From positions 1-47,060 of the forward strand of contig NZ_WUWN01000027.1 in assembly GCF_009846865.1 (NCBI RefSeq): a stretch of DNA of 47,060 bases. The letters are read 5' to 3'. The stretch comes from Puerhibacterium puerhi (GTDB lineage: Bacteria; Actinomycetota; Actinomycetes; Actinomycetales; Cellulomonadaceae). Of the stretch, positions 37,621-45,695 are shown piece by piece. Below the pieces are notes generated by a model that was given only the letters and a program-made list of their open reading frames with translations, did not search any database and was not told the DNA's origin. Numbering within the stretch: position 1 is the first letter of the stretch; every line of letters starts with the position of its first letter. Made by a program: the position numbers and the translations under genes.

Positions 37621-38892
37621 ATGTCGTCGCGCGAGGCCGCCGTCGCCGCCGAGCGGTACGTCGCCGACCCGGCCCTGGTCGGGTCCCTGCAGCGCCGCAC
37701 CCTGGCGGTCGTGGTGGCGGTCCAGGTCCTGGCCGGGGCGGCGTTCGGCGCGGGCATCACCGTCGCCGCGCTGCTCACGGCGCAGCTGACCGGCAACGAC
37801 AGCCTGTCCGGGCTCGCCGCGACGTCGTTCACCCTCGGCTCCGCCCTGGCCGCGTTCCTCATCGGCCAGGCGACGCAACGCTGGGGCCGGCGGGACGGCC
37901 TGGCCCTGGGCTTCGCCGCCGGCGGCGCCGGCTCCCTGGTGGTCGTCGTCGCCGCGGCGCTCGGCAGCGTCTCGCTGCTGCTGGCCGCCATGTTCGTCTC
38001 CGGCTCCGGGATCGCCACCGGCCTGCAGGCCCGGTACGCGGGCACGGACCTGGCGCGGCCGGACCGCCGGGGCGCCGCGGTGAGCGTCGCGATGGTCTCC
38101 ACGGCGCTGGGCGCCGTCGCCGGGCCGAACCTCGCCGACCCGATGGGTGCGCTCGCCGGCACGCTCGGGCTGCCCCCGCTGTCCGGTCCGTTCCTGCTGA
38201 CCACGGTCGCCTTCCTGGCGGCCGCCGGGGTGCTGCTCGCCCTGATGCGCCCGGACCCCTTCCTCGTCGCGCGGGCGCTCGAAGCCCGGGGGCCCGGCCC
38301 GGCGACGCCGCCCACGTCCGGCGGCCGGGCCGCCCCGGGCGCGGCGGTCGGCGCCACGGTGATGGTGCTGACCCAGGTCACGATGGTCGGGATCATGACC
38401 ATGACGCCGGTGCACATGCGCGAGATGCACCACGCGCTCGGCGCCGTCGGGCTCGTCATCAGCGTGCACATCGGCTGCATGTACCTGCCGTCGCCGCTGA
38501 CCGGTGCGCTCGTGGACCGGGCGGGCCGCATCCCGGTCGCGATCGCCTCGGGCGCCACGCTGCTGGGCGCCGGGGTCGTGGCCGCGTTCGCGCCAGACGC
38601 CTCCCTCGGGCTGCTCACCGTGGCGCTGGCCCTGCTCGGCCTCGGGTGGAACCTCGGGCTGATCTCCGGCACCGCGATGGTGGTCGACGCGACGCCGCCC
38701 GCCCGGCGGCCGCGCACCCAGGGCTCGATCGACGTCCTCGTCGCGCTCGGCGGGGCCGGCGGAGGAGCGGCGTCCGGGCTGGTGATGGCCGGGCTCGGCT
38801 ACAGCGGGCTCACCCTGGCCGGCGGTGTCGTGGCGGTGCTGCTCGTCCCGGTCGTCATCTGGTCCCGGAGCCGGGTGGCGTCGCAGGCGTGA
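37621..38892 (+). CDS. major facilitator superfamily transporter
   Basis: 423 residues with about 12 transmembrane segments. The loop GQATQRWGRRDGLALGFAAG resembles the MFS motif between helices 2 and 3, and a second copy GALVDRAGRIPVAIASG occurs between helices 8 and 9. A central soluble loop is near PDPFLVARALEARGPGPATPP. The substrate is not predictable. GGAGG lies 7 nt before ATG 37621. Its 3' end overlaps the opposite-strand gene by 38 bp. Confidence 0.88.
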   Translation: MSSREAAVAAERYVADPALVGSLQRRTLAVVVAVQVLAGAAFGAGITVAALLTAQLTGNDSLSGLAATSFTLGSALAAFLIGQATQRWGRRDGLALGFAAGGAGSLVVVVAAALGSVSLLLAAMFVSGSGIATGLQARYAGTDLARPDRRGAAVSVAMVSTALGAVAGPNLADPMGALAGTLGLPPLSGPFLLTTVAFLAAAGVLLALMRPDPFLVARALEARGPGPATPPTSGGRAAPGAAVGATVMVLTQVTMVGIMTMTPVHMREMHHALGAVGLVISVHIGCMYLPSPLTGALVDRAGRIPVAIASGATLLGAGVVAAFAPDASLGLLTVALALLGLGWNLGLISGTAMVVDATPPARRPRTQGSIDVLVALGGAGGGAASGLVMAGLGYSGLTLAGGVVAVLLVPVVIWSRSRVASQA

Positions 38893-39568
38893 GGCGGCTC
38901 CCCACCGCGGGGGCCAGCACCACCAGCGCGCCGGCGGCGAGGACGTGCCACACCGCGTGCCCGGACAGCCCGGCGTCCCACCAGCCGCCCGGGGCGCACA
39001 GGGGCCGGCCCGGCCTGGACAGCTCGCCGACCAGCGCGCCGACGCCCAGGACCGCCGCGGCGGCGAGCAGGCGGCGTCGGACGGCCGGTCGGGCGCGGGC
39101 CCGCAGCAGCGTGGCGCCGACGGCGGCGCCCGCCGCCAGGACCTGGGCGACCACGGACGCGGCAGGGGCCGCGGCGGCGAGCCCGACCTCGGCCAGCGTC
39201 GGCACCACCCACCAGCGCGCGCGCACCGGCCGTGACCGCAGCTCCGCGACGGCGTCCGCGGCCACGAGCGCGAGCGCGCCGAAGAGCGGCGGGTCGTGCA
39301 CCACCGGGTTCCACGCCGGGGCGGGACCGTGCTGGACGACCGAGCCGACGCCGATCAGGACCGTGAGCGCCCCGAGCGTCGTGCGCCCGGGCGCGCCGTC
39401 GGTGCGTCGCGCGGCGACGAGGATCCATGCGCCGGCGACGACGAACGCCAGGCTCGACGTGGCGCTGGCGGGCTCGGTCCACGGCCACGCGCCGGGCGCC
39501 TCGCAGGGCGGCGCGCTCGGCCGCGGAGGCGGCGCGCTCGAGCCGGCGCCGGCGGGCGGTGGCAGCAC
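38855..39568 (-). CDS. CREST-superfamily, ceramidase-like membrane hydrolase
   Basis: 237 residues with about six to seven hydrophobic segments. It carries the alkaline-ceramidase pattern: an N-terminal CE (22-23) before the first segment, SVVQH with Ser76 and His80, HD at 91-92, and the final HAVWH (His204 and His208). In human ACER3 the equivalent Ser, Asp and three His residues bind zinc and hydrolyse the amide. Substrate is unknown; actinobacteria rarely make ceramide, so another lipid amide is possible. GTG 39568 is 9 bp after the amidotransferase stop, so they are probably cotranscribed. Confidence 0.7.
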   Translation of the reverse strand: MLPPPAGAGSSAPPPRPSAPPCEAPGAWPWTEPASATSSLAFVVAGAWILVAARRTDGAPGRTTLGALTVLIGVGSVVQHGPAPAWNPVVHDPPLFGALALVAADAVAELRSRPVRARWWVVPTLAEVGLAAAAPAASVVAQVLAAGAAVGATLLRARARPAVRRRLLAAAAVLGVGALVGELSRPGRPLCAPGGWWDAGLSGHAVWHVLAAGALVVLAPAVGSRLTPATPPGSGTR

Positions 39569-39577
39569 GGCGCGCGG

Positions 39578-40414
39578 TCAGGCCGCCGTCGACACCGGCC
39601 GGAACGTGCCGATCTCGGCCCTGCCGGGGCCGACCATGCCCCAGGACGACTCCGGCACCCCGTTCCACGCCCCGGCGAGGTCGCGCAGCGGCTCCGACAC
39701 GACGAAGCGGGTCTCGGCGCTCAGCTCGTGCAGCACCTCCACCTCCGGGTGCAGCTCGAGGAGCGTGTCCACCCGCGTGGAGTAGAAGAGCGAGCGCGAC
39801 CTGCCCTCGCTGGAGTACCGGAACGCCCACATCGCGTCGCCGTCGGTCGTCGCCACCGTCATCTGCACGGGGTTCACGACGTCGTGCCGGGCGGCGGTGT
39901 CCTCGACGAAGCCGACCGCGCGCTGCACCGCGGGCACCGGGTCCTCCTTGAGGCCGAACGTCATCGCCAGGAAGAACAGCATCTCGGAGTCGGTGGACCC
40001 CTCGATGTCGCCGAACAGCTCGGGGTCGACCGCCATCATGAGGTCGCGCTTGATCTCGTGGAAGCCGGCGATCATGCCGTTGTGCATCCACAGCCACCGG
40101 CCGTGCCGGAACGGGTGGCAGTTGGTCTGCTGCACGGCGGTGCCGGTCGCCGAGCGGATGTGCGCGAAGAACATCCGGGCCTTGACCTCCCGCGAGATCT
40201 CCCGCAGGTTCCGGTTGTTCCAAGCGGGGTCGATCTCCTTGAACACCAGGGGCTCGTCGCCGTCGGTGTACCAGCCGATCCCGAAGCCGTCGCCGTTGGT
40301 CGTGGTCGCACCCAGCTCGGAGTGCAGGCTCTGGTCGATCAGGGAGTGCTTGGGCCGGAACAGCAGCGCCTCCGCAGGGACCGGGTCGCCCGAGTACGCC
40401 ATCCATCTGCACAT
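39578..40414 (-). CDS. class II glutamine amidotransferase (YafJ/EgtC-like)
   Basis: 278 residues. Starting at ATG 40414 exposes Cys2 as N-terminal nucleophile (MCRWMAYSG). Further residues match the Ntn fold: NGDGFGIGW at 40-48, HIRSATGT at 85-92, NCHPF at 98-102 and HNG at 111-113. YafJ proteins have unknown substrates; EgtC removes glutamate in ergothioneine synthesis. No egtB, egtD or egtE is adjacent, so an ergothioneine role is not supported. A small hairpin (40428-40444, CACGCCC/GGGCGTG) lies just upstream of the start. Confidence 0.9.
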   Translation of the reverse strand: MCRWMAYSGDPVPAEALLFRPKHSLIDQSLHSELGATTTNGDGFGIGWYTDGDEPLVFKEIDPAWNNRNLREISREVKARMFFAHIRSATGTAVQQTNCHPFRHGRWLWMHNGMIAGFHEIKRDLMMAVDPELFGDIEGSTDSEMLFFLAMTFGLKEDPVPAVQRAVGFVEDTAARHDVVNPVQMTVATTDGDAMWAFRYSSEGRSRSLFYSTRVDTLLELHPEVEVLHELSAETRFVVSEPLRDLAGAWNGVPESSWGMVGPGRAEIGTFRPVSTAA

Positions 40415-40550
40415 GCTGCGACCCAAGCACGCCCGGTGGGCGTGGGCATCGCCCGGTGCGGGTGAGTGCGCGGCGGGCGACCGCGGGTGTCGGCGGCAGG
40501 CGACGACGCCTGACGACACCGGACGGATGTGCAGGGCGGGGCGGCGTCCC

Positions 40551-40556
40551 TAGCGT
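40551..40556 (+). promoter_or_regulatory. -10 element for a leaderless mRNA
   Basis: TAGCGT ends 7 nt before ATG 40564. No clear -35 box. Confidence 0.45.
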
Positions 40557-40563
40557 CCCCGTC

Positions 40564-41163
40564 ATGACGAACCACGACACGGCCGGCCGCCCGGCCACGC
40601 CGACGCCCACCGACCCCCACCCGGACGGGAGCACGACCATGAACCCGCACGCGAACCCGAGGACCGACCAGGGCGCCACCCACCCCGGCGCGGCCGGCGC
40701 CGCCCCGCCCCGCCGGTCCCACCGGCTCGGCCTGCCCGTGGCGCTGATCGTCGCGCTCGCCGCCGCGGCGGCGGTGCGCGCCCCGCTGCACGACCTGGGC
40801 GTCATCGACGAGGGGAGCCCGCTGACGGCGGTGCTCGCCGTCGTCCCGCTCGTCCTGTGGGTGGTGACGGTGCTCTGGTGGCGGTCCGAGCGCCCGCTCC
40901 TGGCCCTCACGACGGTCGGCCTGACGTACGGCGTGATGCTGGCGGTCGTCCACCAGGTCTTCTGGACGCAGGCGTTCGGCGGGGACCCGCCCGCGCTCGG
41001 CGACAACCTCGAGGGCGTCCTGCCGCCCACCGTGGAGGCGCTGCTGCTGCGCGCCGCGGCGGTGCCGAGCGGCCTGGTGACCGGCACGGTCCTGGGCCTG
41101 CTCACCGGGACCGTCGCCTGGGCGATCGGCCGGGCGACCGGCCGGGCCGGCCAGGGGCGATGA
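40564..41163 (+). CDS. small multi-pass membrane protein
   Basis: 199 residues. A hydrophilic Pro/His-rich N-terminus of about 60 residues is followed by four membrane segments (LPVALIVALAAAAAV, LTAVLAVVPLVLWVVTVL, LLALTTVGLTYGVMLAVVHQV and a last near VTGTVLGLLTGTVAWAIG). The family was not recognised. The coding frame precedes the histidine kinase gene by 55 bp, so a link to that two-component system is possible. Confidence 0.65.
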   Translation: MTNHDTAGRPATPTPTDPHPDGSTTMNPHANPRTDQGATHPGAAGAAPPRRSHRLGLPVALIVALAAAAAVRAPLHDLGVIDEGSPLTAVLAVVPLVLWVVTVLWWRSERPLLALTTVGLTYGVMLAVVHQVFWTQAFGGDPPALGDNLEGVLPPTVEALLLRAAAVPSGLVTGTVLGLLTGTVAWAIGRATGRAGQGR

Positions 41164-41206
41164 CCACGGGCCCGCGCGGGCGATGTCGCCCCGCCGCGGC
41201 GGTCCC

Positions 41207-41212
41207 TAGGCT
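41207..41212 (+). promoter_or_regulatory. -10 element for leaderless histidine kinase mRNA
   Basis: TAGGCT ends 6 nt before GTG 41219. Confidence 0.4.
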
Positions 41213-41218
41213 GGCGCC

Positions 41219-42391
41219 GTGAGGGACCGCGTCCGCCCCGACGAGGGGGCGTCCGGGGCGGCAGTGCGCCGCGTCGACGCCCTCCTCGGCGTGGGCGTGG
41301 CGCTCGCGGTCGCCGTGGTGGTCCTGGCGGACCTGGACGCCACCGGGCGCGCCGGACCGGCCGCCCTCGCGTTCGCCGCGGGCTTCGGCCTGCTGGCCGC
41401 GGCCCGGCGCACGGCACCGCGCGCCCTCCTCGTGGCCACCGTGCTCGGCATCTTCGGCTACTACGTGCTGCAGCTGCCGCCGATCGGCATCGCGCTGCCC
41501 GCCGTGGTGGCCCTCTACTCGGCGGCGGAGGCCGGCCGCACGGGCTGGGCGCTGGGTGCCGGCGCCGTGCTCGTGGGCGTGGCGGCGTGGGCCCGGATCG
41601 ACGAGGGGCTGCCGGCGACCTACCTCGCCAGCTACGACCTGCTCACCGACGTCGCGCTCGTCGTCGCGGCGGTGGCGCTCGGCGTGAGCGTCCGGGCGCG
41701 GCGCGAGACCCGCGCGCACCAGGAGCGGCTCCGTGCGGCCGCGGCGGCGGAGCAGGCGCGGGCCGGGGAGCAGCGGCTCCAGGAGGAGCGGGTGCGCATC
41801 GCGCGCGACCTCCACGACGTCGTCGGGCACACGCTGTCGGTGATCTCGGTGCACGGCAACGTCGCCGCGGAGGCGCTCGACGAGGACGACGCCGCCGCGC
41901 GCGCCGCCGTCGGGCAGATCCTGCGGGCCACGTCGACGGCGATGCGCGAGCTGCGCACCACCGTCAAGGTGCTGCGCTCGCCCGCGCAGGCCCCCGAGCG
42001 GGGCACCATCGGCCTCGGCGGCGTGGCGGCGCTCGCCGACGCGGCGCGGGCCGCGGGGCTGCGCGTCGAGCTCGACGTCGCCGTGCCCGCCGACGCCCTG
42101 GACGGCGTCGTCGACGCCGCCGCCTACCGCATCGTCCAGGAGTCCCTGACGAACACGCTGCGCCATGCCGGCGCCACCCGCGCGGTCGTCACCGCCGCCG
42201 TGCGCGGCGACCGGCTCGAGGTCACGGTCACCGACGACGGGCACGGGCGCGCGCGACCTGCCGGTACCGGCGGCGCGGGGCTGGCGGGCATGGCGGAGCG
42301 GGCCGCCGCGGTGGGCGGGCGGCTCGCCGCGGGCGACGGGCCGGACGGCGGGTTCCGGGTGCACGCGACGATGCCGGCGAGGCTGCGATGA
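41219..42391 (+). CDS. sensor histidine kinase (NarL-type, HisKA_3)
   Basis: 390 residues. Four to five membrane segments occupy the first about 155 residues. A coiled region leads to the phosphoacceptor motif ARDLHDVVGHTLSV, with His199. The ATPase domain shows NTLRHAGATRAVV and DDGHGRARPAGTGGAGLAGM. A degenerate extracytoplasmic part suggests sensing within the membrane. The gene overlaps the response-regulator gene (ATGA), and GTG 41219 is preceded by a -10 hexamer only 6 nt away. Confidence 0.93.
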   Translation: MRDRVRPDEGASGAAVRRVDALLGVGVALAVAVVVLADLDATGRAGPAALAFAAGFGLLAAARRTAPRALLVATVLGIFGYYVLQLPPIGIALPAVVALYSAAEAGRTGWALGAGAVLVGVAAWARIDEGLPATYLASYDLLTDVALVVAAVALGVSVRARRETRAHQERLRAAAAAEQARAGEQRLQEERVRIARDLHDVVGHTLSVISVHGNVAAEALDEDDAAARAAVGQILRATSTAMRELRTTVKVLRSPAQAPERGTIGLGGVAALADAARAAGLRVELDVAVPADALDGVVDAAAYRIVQESLTNTLRHAGATRAVVTAAVRGDRLEVTVTDDGHGRARPAGTGGAGLAGMAERAAAVGGRLAAGDGPDGGFRVHATMPARLR

Positions 42392-43068
42392 TCCGCGTGG
42401 TCCTCGTCGACGACCAGGAGCTCGTGCGGACCGGGCTGCGTGCGCTGGCCGAGCACGACGGCGACATCGCCGTGGTGGGGGAGGCGGCGACCGGGCGGTC
42501 CGGCCTCGGGCGGGTCCGCGAGCTGCGGCCCGACGTCGTGCTCATGGACGTCCGGATGCCCGACATGGACGGACTGCAGGCAACGCGCGCGATCGTCGCC
42601 GACCCGCGGCTGAGCGACGTCAAGGTCCTCGTGCTCACCACCTTCGACGAGGACGAGGACGTCTTCGAGGCGATCGCGTCCGGGGCCTCGGGCTACCTCC
42701 TCAAGCACGTCTCCGCCGCGGAGCTGAGGGCGGCCGTCCGGGTCGTGGCGGGGGGCGAGGCGCTGCTGTCGCCGTCGGTCACGCGGACAGTCATGACAGC
42801 GCTCGCCGAGGCGCGCCGTCGCCCGCTCGACGACGCGGTGCTGGCCGGCCTCACCGAGCGGGAGCGCGAGGTGCTCGCCCACGTGGGCCGCGGCCTGTCC
42901 AACGACGAGCTGGCGCGGGCCATGGCCATCTCGCCGGCCACGGCCCGCACCTACGTCTCGCGGCTCCTGGCCAAGCTCGGGGCGCGCGACCGCTCCCGCC
43001 TCGTGATCGTGGCGTACGAGTCCGGGCTCGTCACGCCGGGCGGCCAGGGACCGGGAGACGCGGCATGA
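42388..43068 (+). CDS. NarL/LuxR-family response regulator
   Basis: 226 residues. The receiver has acidic Asp8/Asp9, phosphoacceptor Asp54 in VLMDVRMPDMDG, and Lys in YLLKHVS. The C-terminal LuxR helix-turn-helix begins LTEREREVLAHVGRGLSNDELA. It is coupled to the kinase gene (ATGA) upstream and to the phosphotransferase gene downstream (ATGA). Target genes are unknown; the adjacent phosphotransferase is a candidate through its operon position. Confidence 0.94.
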   Translation: MIRVVLVDDQELVRTGLRALAEHDGDIAVVGEAATGRSGLGRVRELRPDVVLMDVRMPDMDGLQATRAIVADPRLSDVKVLVLTTFDEDEDVFEAIASGASGYLLKHVSAAELRAAVRVVAGGEALLSPSVTRTVMTALAEARRRPLDDAVLAGLTEREREVLAHVGRGLSNDELARAMAISPATARTYVSRLLAKLGARDRSRLVIVAYESGLVTPGGQGPGDAA

Positions 43069-44036
43069 GTCTCCCCGACCACGACCACGGTGCCGGCGAC
43101 GACAGCGGGTCCGGCGCGGCGGAGCGAGCCGGGGTGAGCGCGCTGCTCGCGCGGCACGGCTACCCCGTGCGGTCGCTGCGCGTGCTCGGCGCCGGCCTGG
43201 ACCACGTCGCCTACGACGTCGACGGCCGGTTCGTCGCGCGGGTCGCGCGCGGCGCCGGCGACGCCGAGCGGGCGCGACGGGAGGCCCGGCTCCTGGGCCG
43301 GCTCGCCGCCGCGTCGCCGCTGCCCGTGCCGGCGCCGGAGCTGATCGACGACGCCGGCGATGCGGCGTGCCTCGTGTACCCGCGGCTGCCGGGCACGCCG
43401 CTGCTGGACGTGCCGCTGCTGGACGTGCCGGCGGGCCCGCACGGGGCGGCCGGCGTGCCCACCCCGGTGGCCACCCGGGTGGGCCGGGCGCTCGGCGGCC
43501 TCCTGGCCGTGCTCCACGCCGAGCCGGTCGAGCGGTGGGCCGACGTCGTGGCGCCGGACGACGCGGCGCCCGCGGCGTGGCTGCCGGACGCCGCGGAGGC
43601 CTACGCGGCCGCCGTCTCGCACGTCCCGCCGGAGCACCGCCGGAGCGTCGAGACGTTCCTCGGCGCCGAGCCGCCGCCGCGGGCGTCCCGCCTGGCGCTG
43701 TGCCACGGCGACCTCGGGATCGAGCACGTGCTCGTCGACGCCCGCGCGCGGGTCGTCACCGGCATCGTCGACTGGTCCGACGCGGCGCTGGCCGACCCGG
43801 CGCGCGACCTCGGGCTGGTCTACCGCGACCTGGGCCGTGCCGGGCTGCAGGCCGCGCTGGACGCCCGCGGCTGCGCGACGGGCGACGACGCCGGCCTCGC
43901 CGAGCGGGTGGTGTTCTACGCCCGGTGCGGCGCCCTGGAGGACCTCGCCTTCGGCCTCGCGACCGGGCGGCGGGCCTATGCCGCCAAGAGCCTGGCGGGC
44001 CTGGGACGGCTGTTCGCCGCCGGGCGCACCACCTGA
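43065..44036 (+). CDS. aminoglycoside/macrolide phosphotransferase-like kinase
   Basis: 323 residues of the APH kinase fold. The ATP-binding start is VLGAGLDHVAYDVDGRFVARV, the catalytic loop is CHGDLGIEHVLVD (214-216 and His221), and the Mg motif GIVDWSDAALADPARDLG contains Asp236. The usual catalytic-loop Asn is His, as in macrolide 2'-phosphotransferases (HGDLHPGH). This makes a Mph-like enzyme a better guess than an aminoglycoside kinase; an unrelated metabolite kinase is possible. A 15-bp direct repeat encodes LLDVPLLDVP near 113-122. The ATG overlaps the response-regulator stop. Confidence 0.82.
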   Translation: MSLPDHDHGAGDDSGSGAAERAGVSALLARHGYPVRSLRVLGAGLDHVAYDVDGRFVARVARGAGDAERARREARLLGRLAAASPLPVPAPELIDDAGDAACLVYPRLPGTPLLDVPLLDVPAGPHGAAGVPTPVATRVGRALGGLLAVLHAEPVERWADVVAPDDAAPAAWLPDAAEAYAAAVSHVPPEHRRSVETFLGAEPPPRASRLALCHGDLGIEHVLVDARARVVTGIVDWSDAALADPARDLGLVYRDLGRAGLQAALDARGCATGDDAGLAERVVFYARCGALEDLAFGLATGRRAYAAKSLAGLGRLFAAGRTT

Positions 44037-44115
44037 CGGCGCGGCAGCCGCTGGCGCACGGACGGCGACGTGCGGTGACGCCTCCGGTGTGGTCCGCTGG
44101 GAGGGGAGGCCGCCG

Positions 44116-44754
44116 ATGACGAACCGCGCCCTCGAGAACGTCGCGACCCTGGCGAACCGCCTGGGCTACCGCCTCATGTACCGCGTCGGGTTCCGGCCCT
44201 GGGAGGGATACCGCGACGCCGCGGCGGCGAGCGTGGACGCGATGCTCGACCGGGCGCAGGCGGGGCGGTCCGTGCCGCTCGGCCGAGCGCTGGACCTCGG
44301 GTGCGGGCGCGGGCAGTACACCCCCGAGCTGGCGGCACGCGGCTGGGAGGCCGTCGGGGTCGACGTCGTGCCGCAGGCCGTCGCCGAGGCGCGCCGCGTG
44401 GCGGGCGCTGGGGTCGAGTACGTCGTCGGCGACGTACTCGACCTTCCCGGGGCCGGCCTCGGCACCTTCGACCTCTTCCTCGACGTGGGCTGCTTCCAGG
44501 GGCTCGACGCGGCCGGGCGGGCCGCCGAGGCGGCGGGCGTCAGCGCCCTCGCCAACCCCGGGGCGACGGTGCTGATGCTCGCCTTCGGGCCCCGGCTGCG
44601 CGCTCTCGTCGGCGGGGTGTCCCGGCGTGACGTCGAGACGGCGTTCGCCGGCTGGCGCGTCGAGGTCGACGAGCCCGCCAGCACCGCTGGTCTGGGCTGG
44701 CCGATGAACCGGACGGGACCGCGGTGGTACCGGCTGCGGCGCCCGCCCGTGTGA
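44116..44754 (+). CDS. class I SAM-dependent methyltransferase
   Basis: 212 residues with the Rossmann methyltransferase motif I ALDLGCGRGQYTPELAARGW, motif II AVGVDVVPQAVAEA, and motif III-like DLFLDVGCFQGL. The substrate is unknown. ATG 44116 has GAGGGGAGG upstream. It follows the phosphotransferase by 79 bp on the same strand and may be part of that operon. Confidence 0.87.
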   Translation: MTNRALENVATLANRLGYRLMYRVGFRPWEGYRDAAAASVDAMLDRAQAGRSVPLGRALDLGCGRGQYTPELAARGWEAVGVDVVPQAVAEARRVAGAGVEYVVGDVLDLPGAGLGTFDLFLDVGCFQGLDAAGRAAEAAGVSALANPGATVLMLAFGPRLRALVGGVSRRDVETAFAGWRVEVDEPASTAGLGWPMNRTGPRWYRLRRPPV

Positions 44755-44784
44755 AGGCCGGTGCCCACCCGCACGCGCAGCCGG

Positions 44785-44820
44785 GCACGCGAGGCGCCCC
44801 ACGGCAGACGCCTCGCGTGC
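44785..44820. terminator. hairpin 1 between convergent methyltransferase and DUF7144-type genes
   Basis: GCACGCGAGGCG / CGCCTCGCGTGC, 12-bp perfect stem with a 12-nt loop. Confidence 0.55.
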
Positions 44821-44893
44821 CGGCGCGGTCCGGGCGCGTCGAGGGGACGTCCGGGCCGGATCGTGCGCCGCCGCCCGGGGCGGTCGGCGGAGG

Positions 44894-44935
44894 GCGCCTG
44901 CGGGGCCGCCTCGCGGCGGGCGGCCCCGCAGGCGC
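44894..44935. terminator. hairpin 2 between convergent methyltransferase and DUF7144-type genes
   Basis: GCGCCTGCGGGGCCGCC / GGCGGCCCCGCAGGCGC, 17-bp perfect stem with an 8-nt loop. Likely bidirectional terminator. Confidence 0.75.
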
Positions 44936-44963
44936 GGGAGCGGGTCGGGTCAGGGGCGTCGGG

Positions 44964-45371
44964 TCAGGTGTCGAAGATGCCCGACCTGGCGATGGCCCAG
45001 ATCACGAAGACGGCAAGGGCGACCACCAGCATCGACCACAGCGGGTAGAACGGGATGAACAGGAAGTTCGCCACCGCGCTGATGGCGGCGAGGCCGATGG
45101 CCACCCCGCCGGCGATCGCGCTGCGCGACAGCAGGAACACCCCGGTCACGGCGATCGCGATCCCGACGACCAGGTGGATCCAGCCCCAGCCCGTGATGTC
45201 GAGGGAGAAGGTGTAGTTCGGCAGGACGACGAACATGTCGTCGTCGATGAGGGCGACCAGGCCCTGGAGGGCCTGGAAGACGCCCAGCACGATCATGAGG
45301 CTGCCGGCCAGGACGACACCCGTCTGTGCGACCGGGCTGACCGTCCTGTCCTCGCGGATGACGTCGGCCAT
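44964..45371 (-). CDS. DUF7144-type four-helix membrane protein
   Basis: 135 residues with four predicted membrane helices (GVVLAGSLMIVLGVFQALQG, WGWIHLVVGIAIAVTGVFLL, GGVAIGLAAISAVANFLFIP, WSMLVVALAVFVIWAIARS). The motifs NYTFSLDITGWGWIHL and FIPFYPLWSMLVVALAVFVIWA match a small actinobacterial membrane family of unknown function. ATG 45371 has GGAG about 6 nt upstream. It is divergent from the DUF1269-like gene and shares the interval with inverted repeats. Confidence 0.82.
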   Translation of the reverse strand: MADVIREDRTVSPVAQTGVVLAGSLMIVLGVFQALQGLVALIDDDMFVVLPNYTFSLDITGWGWIHLVVGIAIAVTGVFLLSRSAIAGGVAIGLAAISAVANFLFIPFYPLWSMLVVALAVFVIWAIARSGIFDT

Positions 45372-45451
45372 GGTGAGCTCCGTAGGGACGGTTCGGCGGG
45401 CTCGGACGAGCCTCGCTCGTCCCACGCTCGCGCTGCCGCGCGCGTGCTCCG

Positions 45452-45468
45452 TCACCCGCAGCGGGTGA
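45452..45468. promoter_or_regulatory. putative operator 1, TCACC-N7-GGTGA
   Basis: TCACCCGCAGCGGGTGA, a perfect inverted repeat of 8-bp arms around one A, about 80 bp upstream of the DUF7144-type gene. Confidence 0.55.
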
Positions 45469-45622
45469 ATGGGCGCTCGGCGCCGCCGGCCGCCGCCCAC
45501 CCGGTGCGGGGGAGACCCACGCCGGTGCAGGGTCCACCTCCGCGGCGGCGCTGACCTGCGACGACGTGGACGCGGCGCTGGGCGGACGCCCCCGGCGGAG
45601 CCGGCGTCGGCGCCGGGCGAGG

Positions 45623-45639
45623 TCACCGGGAACGGGTGA
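45623..45639. promoter_or_regulatory. putative operator 2, TCACC-N7-GGTGA
   Basis: TCACCGGGAACGGGTGA shares TCACC-N7-GGTGA with operator 1 and lies 57 bp upstream of the DUF1269-like start. Confidence 0.55.
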
Positions 45640-45695
45640 GGCCGCGGCGCGGGGCCGGAGGTCCGATGGTGTCGACACGTCGGGAGGGGTCAGCG

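Larger units (their letters stand above)
45372..45695. other. 324-bp divergent interval
   Basis: No supported gene. It contains two copies of the 17-bp inverted repeat TCACC-N7-GGTGA and a further perfect hairpin GGACGAGC-CTC-GCTCGTCC at 45404-45422. The promoter of the right-hand gene may use GATGGT at 45665-45670. Confidence 0.65.

Noticed and set aside
39578-40414. Ergothioneine gene egtC
   Set aside because: Only the general amidotransferase fold matches; egtB, egtD and egtE are absent nearby.
38799-41417. 872-codon minus-strand open frame
   Set aside because: Mixed-frame shadow of the CREST gene, the amidotransferase and the membrane protein, with no domain of its own.
45540-45690. Small coding frame in the divergent interval (Arg-rich)
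   Set aside because: Frame is Arg-rich with no ribosome site and overlaps the operator-like repeat; chance open frame.
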